The translations under genes and the position numbers were made by a program. From Dyella telluris (GTDB lineage: Bacteria; Pseudomonadota; Gammaproteobacteria; Xanthomonadales; Rhodanobacteraceae): DNA of 64,000 nt. Location of the stretch: the NCBI RefSeq assembly GCF_014297575.1, contig NZ_CP060412.1, positions 4,402,001-4,466,000 on the forward strand, read 5' to 3'. The notes under the pieces are model-generated. The model was not told where the DNA came from. It worked only from the letters and a program-made list of their open reading frames with translations, and searched no databases. Below, piece by piece: positions 42,536 to 51,244 of the stretch; the first letter of the stretch is position 1, and each line of letters starts with the position of its first letter.

Positions 42536-42745
42536 TTGGTGGCATGGCAATGCGGGCGCTGCGGCGGCTTGTCTGGATGCGCTGCATCATGGAATGGCCG
42601 TACTGAAGCACGTCGCCCCAGTCCTTGCTCATGCCCATTACTCATTTGTCTCCAGTCGCCCGTGCTGCGTCACGGCACGGCTCGCCTGGCCTGGCCGCCT
42701 CCGAGGCTTGCGCGGTGATGATTGAGGGCCCTGATGTATACTTTC

Positions 42746-42756
42746 TTGTATGACAA
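42746..42756 (+). promoter_or_regulatory. FCD-GntR operator candidate, GntR autoregulation
   Basis: TTGTATGACAA, a perfect TTGT-N3-ACAA palindrome, ends 31 bp before the ATG at 42788; a -10-like TATACT lies just upstream of it (42738-42743). Confidence 0.65.
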
Positions 42757-42787
42757 TTTGGGCTTTTCGCCGCACAGGGGCGCATTC

Positions 42788-43546
42788 ATGACCAAACGCT
42801 CCACTCCGCCTTCACCGGCTCGCCCGCGCCATCTCCCGGTGGCCACCACGTCGTCGCGCAGCCTGTATGGCCATGTGGTGCACGAACTGGGTCAGCGCAT
42901 CATCGGTGGCGACATCAAGCCCGGCGAGCTTCTGCCGCGCGAGGAGTTGCTCGCTGAAGAACTCGAGGTAAGCCGTACCGCCCTGCGCGAAGGCATGAAG
43001 GTGCTGGTTGCGAAGGGCCTGGTGGAATCCCGGCCCAAGGTCGGCACGCGCGTGCGCGACACGCGCGCATGGCATCAGCTCGATGCCGACGTACTGGCCT
43101 GGCGCTGTGCGCTGATGCCCACCGAGGATTTCGTGCGCAAGCTTGCCGACATGCGCGAGGTGATCGAGCCGGCCGCTGCGGCCACGGCCGCGAAGTACCG
43201 TACCTACGAACAGCTTCGCCAGATCGAAGAGGCGTTTGCGGCCATGGAGGCGGCGGCCAACCTGGACGCCTGGGCCGATGCCGACCTGGCCTTTCACGAG
43301 GCGGTGCTCAATGCCACCAACAACGAGTTGATGGTTTCGCTGTTCACCGTGATCGAAAGCGCCATGGCGACGTTCTTTGTGCTTTCCGCGCGCACGGCCA
43401 AGAACTTCAAGGATGCACTGCCGCTTCATGGCGAGGTGCTTGATGCGATCCGTCGCAGCGATCCCGACGCGGCCCGCGGCGCCATGCTGGCGATGGTGGA
43501 AGAGTCGCGCGCCAATATGCGCAGGGGCAGCGCGGAGCGCGGCTGA
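42788..43546 (+). CDS. GntR/FadR-family (FCD) transcriptional regulator
   Basis: 252 residues from the ATG at 42788; longer in-frame starts would include the operator at 42746. Winged helix at about 24-95 (LGQRIIGGDIKPGELLPREE, SRTALREGMKVLVAKGLVES), FCD domain with DLAFHEAVL and LHGEVLDAI. Paralogue of the regulator at 35612. FCD regulators are mostly repressors released by a sugar acid or hydroxy acid; here a galactose or galactonate-type effector is likely (inference). Controls probably the divergent epimerase-SDR operon, itself and the genes around 29-39 kb. Confidence 0.9.
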   Translation: MTKRSTPPSPARPRHLPVATTSSRSLYGHVVHELGQRIIGGDIKPGELLPREELLAEELEVSRTALREGMKVLVAKGLVESRPKVGTRVRDTRAWHQLDADVLAWRCALMPTEDFVRKLADMREVIEPAAAATAAKYRTYEQLRQIEEAFAAMEAAANLDAWADADLAFHEAVLNATNNELMVSLFTVIESAMATFFVLSARTAKNFKDALPLHGEVLDAIRRSDPDAARGAMLAMVEESRANMRRGSAERG

Positions 43547-43611
43547 TCGAACAACGAGCGAGTCGGCGCTCGCGCTTCATCGCCTGGCCGGCACGGCGAG
43601 GTGTAACGGCC

Positions 43612-44391
43612 TCAGTTGCCCTGTGATGGCGCGGAGCCGTGCGTCAATGCCGCGGACACTTCGTGGCTTGCCTCGATCAGCAGGCGCGTGGTTTTCGCCA
43701 TGTCGAGCGTGGAGCCGCGACGTTCGATGAAGGGGATGGTCAGGGCGCAGATGGCGCGGTCGTGCTGCATCACCGGCGCGGAGATGTCGGTGACGCCATC
43801 CACCACCTGGCTGGCAATGGTGGCCACGCCGGCGGCCCGGATGTCGCGTATCGCGGTTTCCACCGGGGCGCGGCGCAGGTCCGGCTCGTGCGCCATCATC
43901 ATGGTGAACCAGCGCTCGCGCATTTCGTCGTCCTGCCACGCCAGCAGCACCAGACCGGATGCGGAGTGGGAGATCGGGCGACGATGGCCCACGCGCACCA
44001 CCAGTCCGATTTCGCCCGGCGGATCGACGCGCGCGATCACCACGATCTGTTCCTGTGACGGCACCACCAGGTGGCACGACTGGTCGATGTCATCGGCCAG
44101 CCGGTGCATGACGGGCAGCGCGGTTTCCACCAGGCTTTTCACCGGTGGCTGCTCCATGCCGAGGCGGAACAGCCGTGGCGTGAGCGCATAGCGGCCTTCA
44201 CCATCCGGGCGGCTGATGTAGTCGCGTTCTTCCAGCACCTGCAGCATGCGGAAAATCTCGCCGCGCGAACGGCCCACGCCTTCGGAGATCTCCGCAATGG
44301 TCAGCGGGGCAACGGCGCGTGCCAGCAGTTCCAGGATGTCCAGGCCCTTGTCGAGGGCGGGCGCGCGGTATTTGGGAGACTCAGCAGCCAT
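43612..44391 (-). CDS. IclR-family transcriptional regulator of the fucose genes
   Basis: 259 residues from the ATG at 44391. N-terminal winged helix (LDILELLARAVAPLTIAEIS, GEIFRMLQVLEERDYISR) and the C-terminal GAF-like IclR effector domain at about 90-255 (ESCHL-type segment DQSCHLVVPSQEQIVVIAR; DGVTDISAPVM). Divergent from fucP with 185 bp between them, carrying an AT-rich element that recurs in front of the fucose dehydrogenase gene. It is the best candidate for the local L-fucose regulator. Confidence 0.88.
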   Translation of the reverse strand: MAAESPKYRAPALDKGLDILELLARAVAPLTIAEISEGVGRSRGEIFRMLQVLEERDYISRPDGEGRYALTPRLFRLGMEQPPVKSLVETALPVMHRLADDIDQSCHLVVPSQEQIVVIARVDPPGEIGLVVRVGHRRPISHSASGLVLLAWQDDEMRERWFTMMMAHEPDLRRAPVETAIRDIRAAGVATIASQVVDGVTDISAPVMQHDRAICALTIPFIERRGSTLDMAKTTRLLIEASHEVSAALTHGSAPSQGN

Positions 44392-44481
44392 AAGCGTCCG
44401 TGTATGGAGTGGCACACCAATGCGGGTCATGGTTGGGTGCCGGGGATTTGTCGTCGTCCCGGACTACCATGCTGCGCCGCA

Positions 44482-44516
44482 ACTTGTTATACAGATAAAT
44501 TATAAGTTCATATTTG
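44482..44516 (+). promoter_or_regulatory. IclR/fucP intergenic element shared with the fucose dehydrogenase/glk region
   Basis: An AT-rich element beginning ACTTGTTATACAGATAAA; AACTT at 44481-44485 and AAGTT at 44504-44508 form an imperfect dyad. It aligns with 52360-52393 (ACTTGTGCATAGATAAA...) at 25 of 34 positions with one gap. Likely the IclR operator. The spot lies 61 bp before the fucP ATG and 91 bp before the iclR ATG. Confidence 0.6.
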
Positions 44517-44576
44517 CACAAATTCCGGGTCCGGTGCAGACGGACCGCCATGGGCAATTGCCGGAGGATGACATCT

Positions 44577-45878
44577 ATGCACCCACAAGCCCCGCCGACG
44601 ACGGCAGGTGGCCGCTTCAGGGGGAGCACACCGCTGCTGCCTCTCGCATTGATCGTAAGTCTTTTCTTCCTCTGGGGCGTTGCCAACAACCTCAACGACG
44701 TCCTGGTGGCGCAGTTCAAGAAGACTTTCACGCTGTCGGATTTCCAGGCGGCGCTGGTGCAGAGCGCGTTCTATCTCGGTTACTTCGTGGTGGCGCTTCC
44801 GGCGGGTGCGTTCATGCGGCGCCACGGCTACAAGTCTGCCGTGGTGCTTGGCTTGTGCCTCTACGGTGTGGGCGCCCTGTTGTTCTGGCCGGCGGCGGCG
44901 CACGCGGCCTACCCGATGTTCCTCGCGGCCTTGTTCGTGATCGCCTGCGGCCTGGCCTTTCTGGAAACCTCGGCCAATCCTTACGTCACGCTGCTCGGCC
45001 CTGCGGAGTCTGCTGCCGCGCGGCTCAATCTGGCCCAGGCCTTCAACCCGCTGGGCTCCATCGTCGGCGTGCTCGTCGGCCAGCGCTTCATCCTGAGTGG
45101 CGTGGAGCACACGCCGGCGGAATTGGCGGGCATGAGCGCGGGCGCCCGCGATGCCTTCATGCGAGGCGAAGCAGCAGCGGTGCAGATTCCCTATCTGGTG
45201 ATCGGTTTGTGCGTGCTCGCCTGGGCCCTGGTGATCCTGCTGACCCGTTTTCCGCCCACTGACATGGGCGAAGAATCCACGCCAGCCATGCGCGGGGTGC
45301 TCAGGCGCCTGCTGCGTGATGGCCGCCTGCTGGGCGCCGTTGCCGCGCAGTTTTTCTACGTGGGTGCGCAGGTCGCCGTGTTCAGTCACATGATCCGTTA
45401 CACGCAGGCGACCATGCCGGGTACCTCGGACAAGATGGCGGCGAGCTTCGTTACCGCCGGGCTGGTGTGTTTCATGGTCGGCCGCTTTGCGGGTGCCGCG
45501 CTGATGAAGCACTTCAAGGCCTCGCGCGTGCTCGCGTTGTTCGCGCTGGCGAATGTGCTGCTGATGGTGCTGGCGGCCTTCGTGCCGGGGCGCGCGGGCA
45601 TCTATGCGCTGGTGGCGTCGAGCTTCTTCATGTCGGTGATGTATCCCACCATCTTCGCGCTGGGCGTGGAGGGCAGGGATGATGATGAGCGCAAGCTGGG
45701 TGCCGCGCTGCTGGTCATGGCCATCATCGGCGGCGCCGTGCTGACCGCGGCCATGGGCGTGGCGTCGGATCGCGTGGGCATCGCGCACGCCATGCTGGTG
45801 CCGGCCGTGTGTTTCGTGGCGATCTTCCTGTTTGCCCAGCAGCGCCGGCAGCATGCCGTGGCGGGAGCGACGGCATGA
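44577..45878 (+). CDS. fucP: L-fucose:proton symporter
   Basis: 433 residues from the ATG at 44577, with GGAGG 9 bp upstream (an ATG at 44568 is too close to it). The first helix SLFFLWGVANNLNDVLVAQF carries the Asp of the FucP proton relay, followed by FKKTF as in Escherichia coli FucP; LAFLETSANPYVTLLG contains the second conserved acidic residue; QAFNPLGSI is also typical. Twelve helices. Imports L-fucose from the periplasm, where GH29 and GH95 enzymes release it. Overlaps the mutarotase gene by ATGA. Confidence 0.92.
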   Translation: MHPQAPPTTAGGRFRGSTPLLPLALIVSLFFLWGVANNLNDVLVAQFKKTFTLSDFQAALVQSAFYLGYFVVALPAGAFMRRHGYKSAVVLGLCLYGVGALLFWPAAAHAAYPMFLAALFVIACGLAFLETSANPYVTLLGPAESAAARLNLAQAFNPLGSIVGVLVGQRFILSGVEHTPAELAGMSAGARDAFMRGEAAAVQIPYLVIGLCVLAWALVILLTRFPPTDMGEESTPAMRGVLRRLLRDGRLLGAVAAQFFYVGAQVAVFSHMIRYTQATMPGTSDKMAASFVTAGLVCFMVGRFAGAALMKHFKASRVLALFALANVLLMVLAAFVPGRAGIYALVASSFFMSVMYPTIFALGVEGRDDDERKLGAALLVMAIIGGAVLTAAMGVASDRVGIAHAMLVPAVCFVAIFLFAQQRRQHAVAGATA

Positions 45879-46225
45879 CCTGGCAATGCCTGGCGCTGGA
45901 CCTGCGCGACGATCCCTCGCTCATCGCCGAATACGAAAACTGGCACCGTCGCGAAAACATCTGGCCGGAGATCGTGGCCTCGATCCGCCAGGCGGGCATC
46001 CTGGACATGCAGATCTTCCGCACGGGCACGCGCCTGGTGATGCTGATGCGTGTGTCGCCGGATTTCGATCCGGCCGCCAAGGCCGCGGCGGACGCCGCCA
46101 GTGCGCGCGTGCAGGCTTGGGAGGCGCTGATGTCCACCTATCAGCAGCCGCTGCCTTGGGCGGCGGCCGGGCAGAAGTGGCTGCCGATGGAGCGGATCTT
46201 CGATCTGGCCGGTTGCGACGGCTGA
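45875..46225 (+). CDS. L-rhamnose/L-fucose mutarotase (RhaM-type)
   Basis: 116 residues. LDLRDDPSLIAEYENWHR with the conserved Tyr/His, a second basic cluster RTGTRLVMLMRV and the end QKWLPMERIFDL match the RhaM (DUF718) mutarotase fold, not the FucU/RbsD fold of enteric fucose operons. It should speed anomer exchange of L-fucose on entry. Coupled to fucP by a 4-nt overlap, which supports fucose rather than rhamnose as substrate. Its TGA directly abuts the stop codon of the convergent lldD gene. Confidence 0.88.
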   Translation: MTWQCLALDLRDDPSLIAEYENWHRRENIWPEIVASIRQAGILDMQIFRTGTRLVMLMRVSPDFDPAAKAAADAASARVQAWEALMSTYQQPLPWAAAGQKWLPMERIFDLAGCDG

Positions 46226-47371
46226 TCAGGCTTTGCGCCAGATCACCTCGCGCGGAATGGAGGCCGCATCGCGCTGGCCGGTGAGGGCCATGGTGACGCT
46301 CAACTCGCGCCGTATCAGTTCGATGGCCTGCGTCACGCCCTGCTGACCGTTGGCGCCAAGCCCATACAGGAAAGCCTTGCCGATCAGGCCGGCGCGCGCG
46401 CCCAGTGCCAGTGCCTTGAACAGGTCCTGCCCGCTGGTGATGCCGCTGTCGAACAGTACTTCGGTGCCGCCCTGCACCGCATCGACGATGGATGCAAGCA
46501 CGTCGATGGTGGCGGGTGCGCCGTCCAGCTGACGGCCGCCATGGTTGGATACCACGATGGCATCCACGCCATGCTGCACGGCCAGCCGCGCATCCTCGGG
46601 ATCCAGGATGCCCTTGATGATCAGCTTGCCCGGCCACTCCTTGCGGATCCACGCCAGGTCGTCCCAGTTCAAGGTGGGGTCGAACTGGCTGGCGATCCAC
46701 TGTGCCAGCGTGGTCAGGCTGTCGGCGCCGCCGATGCGGCCTTCCAGGTTGCCGAACGATCGGCTGGGTGCCTTCAGTACATGCCACGCCCAGCGCGGCT
46801 TGCTGGCGATGTCCAGCAGGTTGCGCAGCGTGACCTTGGGCGGCACGGACAAGCCGTTCTTGATCTCGCGATGCCGCTGTCCCTGCACGGTAAGGTCGGC
46901 CGTCAGCATCAGTGCCGAGCACTGTGCGGCACGTGCGCGACGGATCAACTCGCGGGTGAAGCCGCGATCGCGCATCACATACACCTGGAACCAGAACGGC
47001 GTATCGCAACCAGCGCGCACCTGCTCGATGGAGCAGATCGACATGGTGCTGAGGCAGAACGGGATGCCTGCCTCGGCGGCAGCGCGCGCACCGAGGATTT
47101 CTCCGCTGCCGTGCTGCAGGCCAGTGAGCCCGGTAGGTGCAATGGCCAGTGGCATGCTCACCGACTGACCCAGGATGGTGGTGGCCAGTGAGCGGTTGTC
47201 CACATCCTGCATGACGCGCTGGCGCAGCTGGAGGCGCTTCAGGGCATCGCGGTTCTCATGCAGGGTGCGTTCGTCGTACGAGCCACGATCGGCGTATTCG
47301 AAGAAGGCACGGGGCACGCGCCGCTGCGCGAGGGCGCGCAGATCGGCGATGTTGGTCACTGGCGTTTTCAT
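46226..47371 (-). CDS. lldD: FMN-dependent L-lactate dehydrogenase
   Basis: 381 residues, typical for LldD. FMN alpha-hydroxy-acid dehydrogenase features: RAFFEYADRGSYDE at the N-terminus, PLAIAPTGLTGL, FQVYVMRDRGFT, catalytic His in VVSNHGGRQLDGAP, and DSGITSGQDLFKALALGA. Oxidises L-lactate to pyruvate at the membrane with quinone as acceptor. Its place as last gene of the fucose operon, 3 bp after the dehydratase stop, makes sense because the pathway yields one L-lactate per fucose. Confidence 0.88.
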   Translation of the reverse strand: MKTPVTNIADLRALAQRRVPRAFFEYADRGSYDERTLHENRDALKRLQLRQRVMQDVDNRSLATTILGQSVSMPLAIAPTGLTGLQHGSGEILGARAAAEAGIPFCLSTMSICSIEQVRAGCDTPFWFQVYVMRDRGFTRELIRRARAAQCSALMLTADLTVQGQRHREIKNGLSVPPKVTLRNLLDIASKPRWAWHVLKAPSRSFGNLEGRIGGADSLTTLAQWIASQFDPTLNWDDLAWIRKEWPGKLIIKGILDPEDARLAVQHGVDAIVVSNHGGRQLDGAPATIDVLASIVDAVQGGTEVLFDSGITSGQDLFKALALGARAGLIGKAFLYGLGANGQQGVTQAIELIRRELSVTMALTGQRDAASIPREVIWRKA

Positions 47372-47374
47372 GGC

Positions 47375-48694
47375 TTACCCCGCTGCGGTCCTGGGAGTGT
47401 CCTGCCACACGATGCCATGGGGGAACAGGTGATCGCGCACTGATGCCTCGTGCATGCGGGCCGAGAAGCCCGGTGCCGTCGGTGCCAGATAGCGTCCATC
47501 CTCGATCGTCACCGGGTCGTCGAAATGCTCGTGCAGATGATCGACGAACTCGATGGCGCGATCGTCCTTCTTGCCGGTGATGGCAATGAAATCGGCCATC
47601 GCCAGATGTTGTACCAGCTCGCACAGCCCCACGCCGCCCGCATGCGGGAACACCCGCACGCCGAATTTCGCGGCAAGCAGCAGGATGGCGAGATTTTCGT
47701 TCACGCCACCCACGCGCGCCGCGTCGATCTGGATCAGGTCAACGGCCTGGGCCTGCAGCAGCTGCTTGAACAGCACGCGGTTCTGGCCATGCTCGCCGGT
47801 GGAGATGGGAATGGGCGATACACCCCGGCGAATGGCGGCGTGGCCGAGCACGTCGTCCGGGTTGGTGGGTTCCTCCACCCAGGCCAGGCCGATGTCCTTC
47901 AGCGGCTTCAGCCATTCAATGGCGGTGTCGACATCCCAGCGCTGGTTGGCATCCACGGCGATGGCGATATCCGGCCCCACGGCTTCACGAGCCAGCCGGC
48001 AGCGTCGCAGGTCGTCTTCCATGCGCAGGCCGACCTTGAGTTTGATGGTGCGGAAACCATCGGCCACGGCTTTCTTGGCGAGACGCTGCATCTTCTCGTC
48101 GGTGTAGCCCAGCCAGCCCGGCGACGTGGTGTAGGCGGGGTAGCCTTCGGCTTCGAGTTGGGCGATGCGCGCCTGCTTGTGCGGCTCGGCCTCGCGCAGG
48201 ATCGCCAGCGCCTGTTCGGGAGTGAGCGCATCGGTGAGATAGCGGAAGTCGATCTGGCTGACCAGCTGTTCCGGCGTCATGTCGGCGATGAAACGCCACA
48301 CCGGCTTGTTGGCGGCGCGCGCGGCCAGATCCCAGGCGGCATTGATCACCGCGCCGATGGCCATGTGCATCACGCCTTTCTCGGGGCCAAGCCAGCGCAG
48401 CTGGGAGTCGCCGGTGAGTTGCCGTGCGAAGCCGCCGAGGTCGCTCACGATATCGTCGACCGCACGGCCCACCACCATCGGGCGCAGCGCGGCCAGTGCA
48501 GCCGTCTGGATGTCGTTGCCGCGGCCGATGGTGAATACCAGCCCGTAGCCGGCGAGGTTGTCCGGCGCATCCGTCTTCAGCACCACGTACGCGGCGGAAT
48601 AGTCCGGGTCGGGATTCATGGCATCGCTGCCATCGTGCGCCAGCGACGTGGGAAAACGCACGTCGAACGTCTCCAGGGCGGTAATCTTTACCAT
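47375..48694 (-). CDS. L-fuconate dehydratase
   Basis: 439 residues from the ATG at 48694 (GGGAGG upstream). Enolase superfamily, mandelate racemase subgroup. The residues of the characterised Xanthomonas campestris enzyme fall at identical numbers: Lys218 and Lys220 (KLK), metal ligands Asp248 (AVDANQRWD), Glu274 (VEEP) and Glu301 (STGEHG), and the base His351 (PHAGG). It removes water from L-fuconate to give 2-keto-3-deoxy-L-fuconate in the cytoplasm. Central gene of the minus-strand fucose operon. Confidence 0.96.
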   Translation of the reverse strand: MVKITALETFDVRFPTSLAHDGSDAMNPDPDYSAAYVVLKTDAPDNLAGYGLVFTIGRGNDIQTAALAALRPMVVGRAVDDIVSDLGGFARQLTGDSQLRWLGPEKGVMHMAIGAVINAAWDLAARAANKPVWRFIADMTPEQLVSQIDFRYLTDALTPEQALAILREAEPHKQARIAQLEAEGYPAYTTSPGWLGYTDEKMQRLAKKAVADGFRTIKLKVGLRMEDDLRRCRLAREAVGPDIAIAVDANQRWDVDTAIEWLKPLKDIGLAWVEEPTNPDDVLGHAAIRRGVSPIPISTGEHGQNRVLFKQLLQAQAVDLIQIDAARVGGVNENLAILLLAAKFGVRVFPHAGGVGLCELVQHLAMADFIAITGKKDDRAIEFVDHLHEHFDDPVTIEDGRYLAPTAPGFSARMHEASVRDHLFPHGIVWQDTPRTAAG

Positions 48695-48737
48695 CGTGAC
48701 CGGCCTCCCGGGCCGGGTATCAAAAAAGGGGAAGGTC

Positions 48738-49604
48738 TCAAGTGGCGTTGGCGGGCGACGAGGGGTGCGCGACCACGTCCTGTCGCTGGCGACCCAGGCC
48801 TTCGATGCCCAGTTCAATCACGTCGCCCGGCTTCAGATATGTGGGCGGGCGCAGGCCCAGGCCCACGCCGGCGGGCGTGCCCGTGCTGATCACGTCACCC
48901 GGCATCAGCGTCATGTAGCGACTGATGTAGCTCACCAGTGCGGCCACGCCGAACACCATCGTGCGCGTATTGCCGTTCTGGTAGCGATGGCCGTTCACTT
49001 CCAGCCAGAGCGAGAGGTTCTGCGGGTCGGGAACTTCGTCTTTCGTCACCAGCCAGGGGCCGATCGGTCCGAAGGTGTCGCAGCTCTTGCCCTTGACCCA
49101 CTGGCCGCCATGTTCGAGCTGGAATTCGCGCTCGGACAGATCGTTGATCACCGCATAGCCGGCCACGTGGTCCAGTGCCTGCTCCACGGAAACGTCGCGC
49201 GTCACTTCGCCGATGATCACGCCGAGTTCCACTTCCCAGTCGGTCTTCACCGAGCCGCGCGGGATCACCACCGTGTCATTCGCGCCGCCGATGGCGGTGG
49301 TGGCCTTCATGAAGAGCACGGGCTGCTCGGGCACGGGGGCGTTGGTTTCCGCGGCATGGTCGGCGTAGTTCATGCCCACGCAGAGCATCTTGCCGACATG
49401 GGCCACCGGCGTGCCAAAGCGCGGCGAGCCGTCGACGCGGGGCAGGGTGGACGGGTCGATGTTCTGCAGGCGGCGCAGTCCGTCGCGACCGAGCGCGTTG
49501 GCCGTGATGTCGTCGATCACGCCAGAGAGATCGCGGATGGCGCCTTCGCCATCGATCAGTCCCGGCTTTTCCGCGCCGGGTTTTCCAAAGCGGCAGAGCT
49601 TCAT
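48738..49604 (-). CDS. 2,4-diketo-3-deoxy-L-fuconate hydrolase (FAH family)
   Basis: 288 residues from the ATG at 49604. Fumarylacetoacetate hydrolase fold: [14 protein letters not shown], the acidic metal site in [22 protein letters not shown], and the end [22 protein letters not shown]. In the oxidative fucose route this enzyme splits 2,4-diketo-3-deoxy-L-fuconate into pyruvate and L-lactate. The operon around it supplies all preceding steps, so the assignment within the family is firm by context. 43 bp ahead of the dehydratase. Confidence 0.9.
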   Translation of the reverse strand: MKLCRFGKPGAEKPGLIDGEGAIRDLSGVIDDITANALGRDGLRRLQNIDPSTLPRVDGSPRFGTPVAHVGKMLCVGMNYADHAAETNAPVPEQPVLFMKATTAIGGANDTVVIPRGSVKTDWEVELGVIIGEVTRDVSVEQALDHVAGYAVINDLSEREFQLEHGGQWVKGKSCDTFGPIGPWLVTKDEVPDPQNLSLWLEVNGHRYQNGNTRTMVFGVAALVSYISRYMTLMPGDVISTGTPAGVGLGLRPPTYLKPGDVIELGIEGLGRQRQDVVAHPSSPANAT

Positions 49605-49617
49605 GCAGTCGTTTCCA

Positions 49618-50364
49618 TCAGTTCGACCAGCCGCCATCCACGACGTGGATGGTGCCGGTGGTAAAGGACGATTCGTCGGAGGCGAGATACACGGCCAGCG
49701 CCGCGATCTCCTCGGGTGTGCCCAGGCGGCCCATGGGTTGGCGCGAAGTGAAGCCCTGCCATGCGGCTTCCTCGTCACCACCCAGTGCGCGTACGCGCTC
49801 GGCGAGCGACGGGGTTTTCACTGTGCCGGGGCAGATCGCATTGCAGCGGATGCCCTTGGCCACGAAGTCCGCGGCAATGGAACGGGTCAGGCCGATCACG
49901 GCGGCCTTGGTGGCGCTGTAGGCAAAGCGGTTGGGAACGCCCTTGATGCTCGATGCCACCGAGGACATGTTGACGATGCTGCCTGCGCCGCGCTCGAGCA
50001 TGCCGGGCAGCAGTGCGCGACAGAGGTGGAACATGCTGTCCACGTTGATGGCGAACGAGCGTCGCCAGCTCGCATCGTCGGTATCGAGAATGGTGCCGGC
50101 ATGCACGTAACCGGCGCAGTTGAACAACACGTCGACGCGACCGACGGAGCTCGCCAGCGACTGGATGGCGCTGGCATCGGTCACGTCGAGGACGCGTGTG
50201 CTGATCGACGGATGGCTGGCCGCGAGGGAGGCCAGGTTCTCTTCGTGGATATCCGTTGCCAGCACCGTGGCGCCTGCTTCGGCGAAGGCGAGGGCGGTGG
50301 CGCGGCCAATGCCTGCGCCGGCCGCGGTCACCAGGGCATGCTTGCCGCTCAGTCGGCCGCTCAT
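49618..50364 (-). CDS. 2-keto-3-deoxy-L-fuconate dehydrogenase (SDR family)
   Basis: 248 residues from the ATG at 50364. Short-chain dehydrogenase with NAD loop TAAGAGIGRATAL at about 11-23, NCAGYVHAG, Ser in NMSSVASSI, and YSATKAAV holding the catalytic Tyr/Lys. NAD-dependent oxidation of 2-keto-3-deoxy-L-fuconate at C4 gives the diketo acid for the FAH hydrolase encoded 13 bp downstream. A weak ribosome-binding site suggests translational dependence on the lactonase gene 28 bp upstream. Confidence 0.9.
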   Translation of the reverse strand: MSGRLSGKHALVTAAGAGIGRATALAFAEAGATVLATDIHEENLASLAASHPSISTRVLDVTDASAIQSLASSVGRVDVLFNCAGYVHAGTILDTDDASWRRSFAINVDSMFHLCRALLPGMLERGAGSIVNMSSVASSIKGVPNRFAYSATKAAVIGLTRSIAADFVAKGIRCNAICPGTVKTPSLAERVRALGGDEEAAWQGFTSRQPMGRLGTPEEIAALAVYLASDESSFTTGTIHVVDGGWSN

Positions 50365-50392
50365 GCGTTGCGACTCGTGAAAGGTTGTGTCA

Positions 50393-51244
50393 TCAGGATC
50401 CACCCAGGGCAGTGGCCGGCGCATCGCCGGCAAGGGAGTAGACAGCTGCGGCGGTTTCGCCGAACACAGCCGCTTCGTGTTGAGGAGCGAACCGCCGGGT
50501 CAGCGTCTGCGCGCAGCGCTTCCATGCGTCGTAACTTGCATGCGTGGTGAGCACGGGCCAGTCGCTGCCCCACATCAGGCGTTCGCCGCCAAAGCTTTGA
50601 AACAGGTGCGCCGCATACGGTTCGACGGCGGTCGGGTCGGCCGGTTCGCCAGTCAGCGTCAGCAGGCCGGATAATTTGCAGAGCACGTCCGGCACCTGGG
50701 CGACGCGTGCAATGGCGCTTGCCCACGCGGCGAATTCCCGTTGCGCGATATCCGGCTTGGCGGCGTGATCGACCACCGTGACCAGGCCGGCGTGTTGCGT
50801 GAGGCGTTGCGACAGCGCGCGAAGATGGCGGTTGTCCACCAGGGCGTCGAACACCAGGCCGTGGTCGCGCAGGCAATCGAAAGCGCGATCCAACGACGGT
50901 CGCGCCAGCCATTCCGTATCGGGAATATCCTGCACCATGGGGCGGATGCCGCGCAGCAGGCCCTGTCCCTGCGCGGCCAGCGCGGCAATGCGTTGCGTGG
51001 CGTCGCTGGCCTCCATGTCCACCCAGCCGATCACACCCAGCACGCCGGGTGTCTGCCGTGCGATATCGAACAGGAACAGCGTTTCGCGCTCATCCGGTGC
51101 TGCCTGTACCAGCAGGCAGGCATCCGTCGTCACGTCCATGTCGGCAGGAAGAAACGGGCGCTGGAGCGCGGCCGGCGCCTGCGCGAGCCAGCCGTAGTCG
51201 AGTTTCGTCGGGTCCCAGTAATGCCGGTGTGCGTCGATGATCAT
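50393..51244 (-). CDS. L-fucono-1,5-lactonase (amidohydrolase family)
   Basis: 283 residues, COG3618 type. Metal-binding IIDAHRHYWDP at the start, Arg in GIRPMVQD, His in VVDHAAKP, Lys in CKLSGLL, and the final Asp in MWGSDWPVL. Hydrolyses the lactone made by the fucose dehydrogenase to L-fuconate. The ATG overlaps the dehydrogenase stop (ATGA), so enzyme 2 of the pathway is translated right behind enzyme 1. Confidence 0.9.
   Translation of the reverse strand: MIIDAHRHYWDPTKLDYGWLAQAPAALQRPFLPADMDVTTDACLLVQAAPDERETLFLFDIARQTPGVLGVIGWVDMEASDATQRIAALAAQGQGLLRGIRPMVQDIPDTEWLARPSLDRAFDCLRDHGLVFDALVDNRHLRALSQRLTQHAGLVTVVDHAAKPDIAQREFAAWASAIARVAQVPDVLCKLSGLLTLTGEPADPTAVEPYAAHLFQSFGGERLMWGSDWPVLTTHASYDAWKRCAQTLTRRFAPQHEAAVFGETAAAVYSLAGDAPATALGGS

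Larger units (their letters stand above)
42427..42787. other. 361-bp divergent regulatory region
   Basis: Between the divergent epimerase and GntR genes. It holds two operator copies (42525-42535 and 42746-42756), an AT-rich stretch ATATATATAG near 42520 suited to a promoter, and no recognisable gene. Confidence 0.65.

Noticed and set aside
43556..43573. GAGCGAG...CTCGC hairpin between convergent GntR and IclR genes
   Set aside because: Short imperfect stem, easily expected by chance at this G+C content.
44508..45854. A 448-codon minus-strand open frame
   Set aside because: Antisense to fucP, whose start signal and transporter motifs are clear.
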